64,000 bases of DNA from NCBI GenBank assembly GCA_033809515.1, contig JAPXLN010000002.1:1-64000 (forward strand). Direction: 5' to 3'. Origin of the DNA: JAPXLN01 sp033809515 (GTDB lineage Bacteria > Bacillota > Sulfobacillia > Fermentithermobacillales > Fermentithermobacillaceae). The position numbers and the translations under genes were made by a program. The notes beneath the pieces were generated by a model that saw only the letters and a list, made by a program, of their open reading frames with translations, had not been told where the DNA came from and ran no database searches. Shown one piece after another: positions 61,621-64,000 of this stretch; position 1 is the stretch's first letter; each line of letters begins with the position of its first letter.

Positions 61621-62372
61621 CTGCACTGGTCTCCACACTGATCGGAGCGGCTGTTATGCTCGCGACCATGCACTTTGTCGGAACAGACCGCGTACGGAGC
61701 CTTGCCGGCGCCTATGGGGCAAATCCGGGTTCCGGATTCTGGGACCGTGTCCTTGCACGGCTGAGGGACCTCCCCAAGAAGGCGCTGACGAAGGACAATG
61801 ACTCTGCCTCCTGGGAGGAAGCTGCGTTTTCGCTGGCGTTTCATCTGAGGGCAGGCGAGCCTCTTGCGCAAGCGCTCAGGGCTGTTGCTGAGGAAGGAGA
61901 GGGGTTTGCCCAATCGTGCCTCATGAAAGCATACAGAAGGTACGAGGCAGGCGCTGCATTGCCTGCAGCCCTTAGTGACACCGGAAGTCATATCCCGGAA
62001 ATGTCGTATATGTCGGGCATATTTGAGGTCGGTTTGGCCAGCGGAGGGGACTTGCCCGCCCTTTTGTGCCATGCCAGCGAAGCTCTTCGTCGCCGGAGGC
62101 TTTTCCAGAAAGAAGCAAGCTCCAAGCTTGTGGAGGCCCGCCTGACAGCATACCTGCTGGCTGTGCTTCCATGGGTGATAGCGTTTGCCACGTTCAGGCA
62201 AGACCCGAAACTGTGGCGGATGTTGGTGGACGACCCACGTGCCCAGGTCTTGGCTCTGGTCAGTCTGATCCTATGGGCTGCCGGAAACATGCTGGTAATC
62301 TGGTTGATCCGTTCCGCCGTGCCCAGGGTGAGGTATTCATCCGGGAGCGCTGAAGGGGGCGACCGCCGGTGA
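61617..62372 (+). CDS. tadB: Tad pilus inner-membrane platform protein TadB
   Basis: A 251-residue type II secretion F-domain protein: N-terminal membrane helix, a cytoplasmic helical domain (FSLAFHLRAGEPLAQALRAVAEEG), and two C-terminal membrane helices. It forms the assembly platform with TadC. ATG 61617 overlaps the cpaF stop (ATGA). Shorter than typical TadB (about 300), missing part of the N-terminal region. Confidence 0.88.
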   Translation: MTALVSTLIGAAVMLATMHFVGTDRVRSLAGAYGANPGSGFWDRVLARLRDLPKKALTKDNDSASWEEAAFSLAFHLRAGEPLAQALRAVAEEGEGFAQSCLMKAYRRYEAGAALPAALSDTGSHIPEMSYMSGIFEVGLASGGDLPALLCHASEALRRRRLFQKEASSKLVEARLTAYLLAVLPWVIAFATFRQDPKLWRMLVDDPRAQVLALVSLILWAAGNMLVIWLIRSAVPRVRYSSGSAEGGDRR

Positions 62373-63112
62373 ACGTTTCCACAGTGACCGGGTGTCTTTT
62401 GGGTCTGTCAGCTTTTCTTGCAGGGTACTCGGCCTTGACTGCCAGGGAGAGACGCCTTTCTTACCGGACTTCCACAGCATATGACAAAAACCGGTTCTCG
62501 TTTGGGCTGGGAGAGCCTCCTGCCATGTACCTGGCCTGTGCTTTTGTTCTTGCCATCCTGCCGGCAAGAAAAAACGCCTTTGCATCCAGGTTCGTTCCTT
62601 ACTTCCTGGTCTGGCCCGGGATAGTGTTTGCAGCCCGGCTGAACCGGCGGCGGGCAGCCCGGAAGAAGATTGATGAATTCAGTGCCGGTTGGCCCGACTT
62701 ATTGGAAAGCATGGCAGTGGCGGCCCTATCAGGAGTTGATCTGACCACCTCTCTTGAAGTGGCAGCAAGAAGAACCGGCGGGTGCCTCAGAGAGGAACTG
62801 GACAAGGTGATCTTAAGGGCATCAAGCGGCCAATCTGTGGGTCAGGCTCTGGCCGCCCTGGAGAAAGACATGCACGTTGTTTCCAGACTAAGGTCTACTT
62901 TAATACAGGCGGAAGTATTGGGCACGCCCGTGGCTGAGGTGCTCAGCGCCCTTGCAGAAGAGTACTACACAACCAGGAGGCAAGAGGTGGAACAGCGCTT
63001 TAACGCTCTTCCCGTGAAACTCACTGTTGTGACAGTCCTGTTTCTCCTTCCTCCGGTTCTCATTATCTCAGTGATGCCCCACTTGCTGGCGTTTATGGGC
63101 ACAGGCTGGTAA
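62369..63112 (+). CDS. tadC: Tad pilus inner-membrane platform protein TadC
   Basis: A 247-residue F-domain protein with N-terminal membrane helices, the DLLESMAVAALSGVDLTTSLEVAARR helical core and a C-terminal hydrophobic hairpin (LTVVTVLFLLPPVLIISVMPHLL). GTG 62369 overlaps the tadB stop. Partner of TadB. Confidence 0.9.
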   Translation: MNVSTVTGCLLGLSAFLAGYSALTARERRLSYRTSTAYDKNRFSFGLGEPPAMYLACAFVLAILPARKNAFASRFVPYFLVWPGIVFAARLNRRRAARKKIDEFSAGWPDLLESMAVAALSGVDLTTSLEVAARRTGGCLREELDKVILRASSGQSVGQALAALEKDMHVVSRLRSTLIQAEVLGTPVAEVLSALAEEYYTTRRQEVEQRFNALPVKLTVVTVLFLLPPVLIISVMPHLLAFMGTGW

Positions 63113-63172
63113 GAACCCCGGCCATGCCAGGCCGTCCGGGCTGAAGAAATGCTTCAGGAGGGAGGTGACAAA

Positions 63173-63403
63173 ATGCTGGAGATGTGTGTGAAGATGATGT
63201 GCTTGCGCAGCAGGTTTCAAGACACGTTCAGGAGGGTATTGAGACGGGAAGAAGGGGCCACTGTGGCTGAGTATGCGCTGATTTTGGCTGTGGTGGTTAC
63301 CGGCCTTATCCTGGTTCTAGGGTCGCTACGAGAGAAATTGGCAGCAAAAATCACTGAGATCATGAATCAGATCGATTCTGCACCGGTAGGGCCCGGGTCT
63401 TAG
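63173..63403 (+). CDS. flp: Flp-type pilin
   Basis: A 76-residue class IVb prepilin. A 26-residue basic leader ends REEG, cut before ATVAEYALI; Glu at +5 and the hydrophobic helix (YALILAVVVTGLILVLG) fit Flp pilins exactly. ATG 63173 follows AGGAGGGAGGTGA, the strongest ribosome site in the operon, as expected for the major subunit. The prepilin peptidase is not in this window. Confidence 0.93.
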   Translation: MLEMCVKMMCLRSRFQDTFRRVLRREEGATVAEYALILAVVVTGLILVLGSLREKLAAKITEIMNQIDSAPVGPGS

Positions 63404-63539
63404 AGGTTCCATTCACTGTTAGGTGTTAAGAACGGTTGCCTGCCAAGTTGCTGTATCGAGAAACTTGAGTTAGGGAGGATGCCGTGTGTGGCCAAGACCG
63501 GGTAGCAGCTGTAGGAAATCCGGTGAAAGGGAGAACCTC

Positions 63540-63935
63540 GTGAAAGGGGAAGAAGGACAAGCTGTTGCTGAGTTCAGCCTGGTTCTGTTTCTTCTGGTGC
63601 TCATGCTTTTTGCCATTTTGGAGACAGGTCTTCTTCTCAACGCCAAACTGGCGCTTAGCTCGTCTGCCAGGGAAGTTGCCAGGCTTTGCGCAGTGGAAGG
63701 CGGCAACACCCAGAAGGTCAGGGAAACCCTTGAGCATATTCTTGCAGCGGCGGGGCTTCCTCCCGGCCAAGTGGAGGTATCTATCCGGCCCACTCAGGCA
63801 ATCTACGGCACGACCCTCTATGTGGACATGCGTCATGAGTACGTAATCAAGAGTCCGGTGGTGGCGGCCTTTACGGGCCCCACCATCGCCATAACTGCAA
63901 GGGCGGTGACCAGAAGTGAGTTTGTGCCCAGGTAA
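63540..63935 (+). CDS. TadE-like pseudopilin
   Basis: A 131-residue protein with a short leader ending EEG, cleavage before QAVAEFSLVLF (Glu at +5), one membrane helix, then a small periplasmic/extracellular domain. This matches TadE minor pseudopilins of Tad systems. GTG 63540 follows AAAGGGAG by seven bases; the frame is open to 63486 but the added part lacks sense. Confidence 0.88.
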   Translation: MKGEEGQAVAEFSLVLFLLVLMLFAILETGLLLNAKLALSSSAREVARLCAVEGGNTQKVRETLEHILAAAGLPPGQVEVSIRPTQAIYGTTLYVDMRHEYVIKSPVVAAFTGPTIAITARAVTRSEFVPR

Positions 63936-64000
63936 AGTAAAGAAGCTGCAAAGCAGGGCAGTTAAGGCTGCAGGCAACCAAAAAGGCAGCGTCGTCGCCC
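63916..64000 (+). CDS. Start of a further Tad-type pseudopilin gene, 3' truncated
   Basis: From GTG 63916 (or TTG 63922), overlapping the TadE-like gene end, a frame stays open to the window edge. It is basic and then reads NQKGSVVA, similar to the G-S-V-x prepilin-like start of TadE/TadG proteins. Only 28 codons are visible, so the call rests on position and this motif. Confidence 0.45.
   Translation, partial: MSLCPGKVKKLQSRAVKAAGNQKGSVVA

Noticed and set aside
1..64000. Insertion sequences, prophage, toxin-antitoxin or defence genes
   Set aside because: No transposase, integrase, terminase, restriction or Cas-like protein was recognised; nearly every frame of size is a housekeeping, sporulation, envelope or pilus gene.

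Overview
The window reads as a contiguous piece of chromosome from an endospore-forming member of the Bacillota. Sporulation genes are spread through it: spoVM, the spore protease gpr, ylbJ, and the tepA-ylzJ pair. The order of the housekeeping genes follows the Bacillus subtilis ylo/ylq/smc region. Several traits point to a deep, anaerobic lineage rather than a Bacillus: a tungsten-type aldehyde ferredoxin oxidoreductase, an actinobacterial-type integration host factor next to remA, a PriA that has lost its ATPase motifs, and unusually frequent TTG start codons. Both ends are cut: a Na/Pi transporter enters from the left and a Tad-pilus gene runs off the right.

Bases 1-8100 hold envelope genes (Na/Pi-PhoU transporter, UppP, an L,D-transpeptidase), a fused tandem M16 peptidase, and a tungsten enzyme operon (four-cluster ferredoxin, AOR, ThiS/MoaD-like protein). 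Bases 8300-14100 carry, on the minus strand, tepA, ylzJ and a small membrane protein missed by length cut-offs, followed by an alpha-glucan cluster (GH57, DUF4912, divergent GH15).

Bases 14200-31820 form a long plus-strand housekeeping run: mihF, remA, gmk, rpoZ, coaBC, priA, a def-fmt fusion, a membrane Zn peptidase, rsmB, prpC, prkC, rsgA, rpe, spoVM, then (after rpmB on minus) yloU, fakA and recG. Bases 31850-36770 contain gpr, a small DMT-type membrane protein, coaD, a coiled-coil protein, ylbJ and a PDZ-less Lon-like protease.

Bases 36765-56700 hold yceD-rpmF, then a fatty-acid operon headed by fapR behind a promoter and FapR-like operator (fapR, plsX, fabH, a DegV/FakB-type protein, fabD, fabG, acpP, fabF), followed by rnc, smc, ftsY, ylxM, ffh, rpsP, khpA, ylqD, trmD, rplS, lepB, rbgA and a TPR membrane protein. 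FakA at 28 kb and DegV at 40 kb plausibly make acyl-phosphate together, the same intermediate PlsX makes, under FapR control. Bases 56668-58248 encode an S-layer-homology protein on minus, and from 58335 a strong promoter drives a Tad/Flp pilus operon (cpaB, tadZ, cpaF, tadB, tadC, flp, tadE-like, and a truncated further gene).

I do not see a wholly new multi-gene defence or mobile system here; no IS element, phage, CRISPR, tRNA or rRNA was recognised. The unusual material lies in altered versions of core genes (Def-Fmt fusion, motif-less PriA, PDZ-less YlbL, catalytically dead S24-like regulator beside smc, gmk reading through rpoZ) and in missing neighbours (rimM, rlmN, rsmD, fabK).
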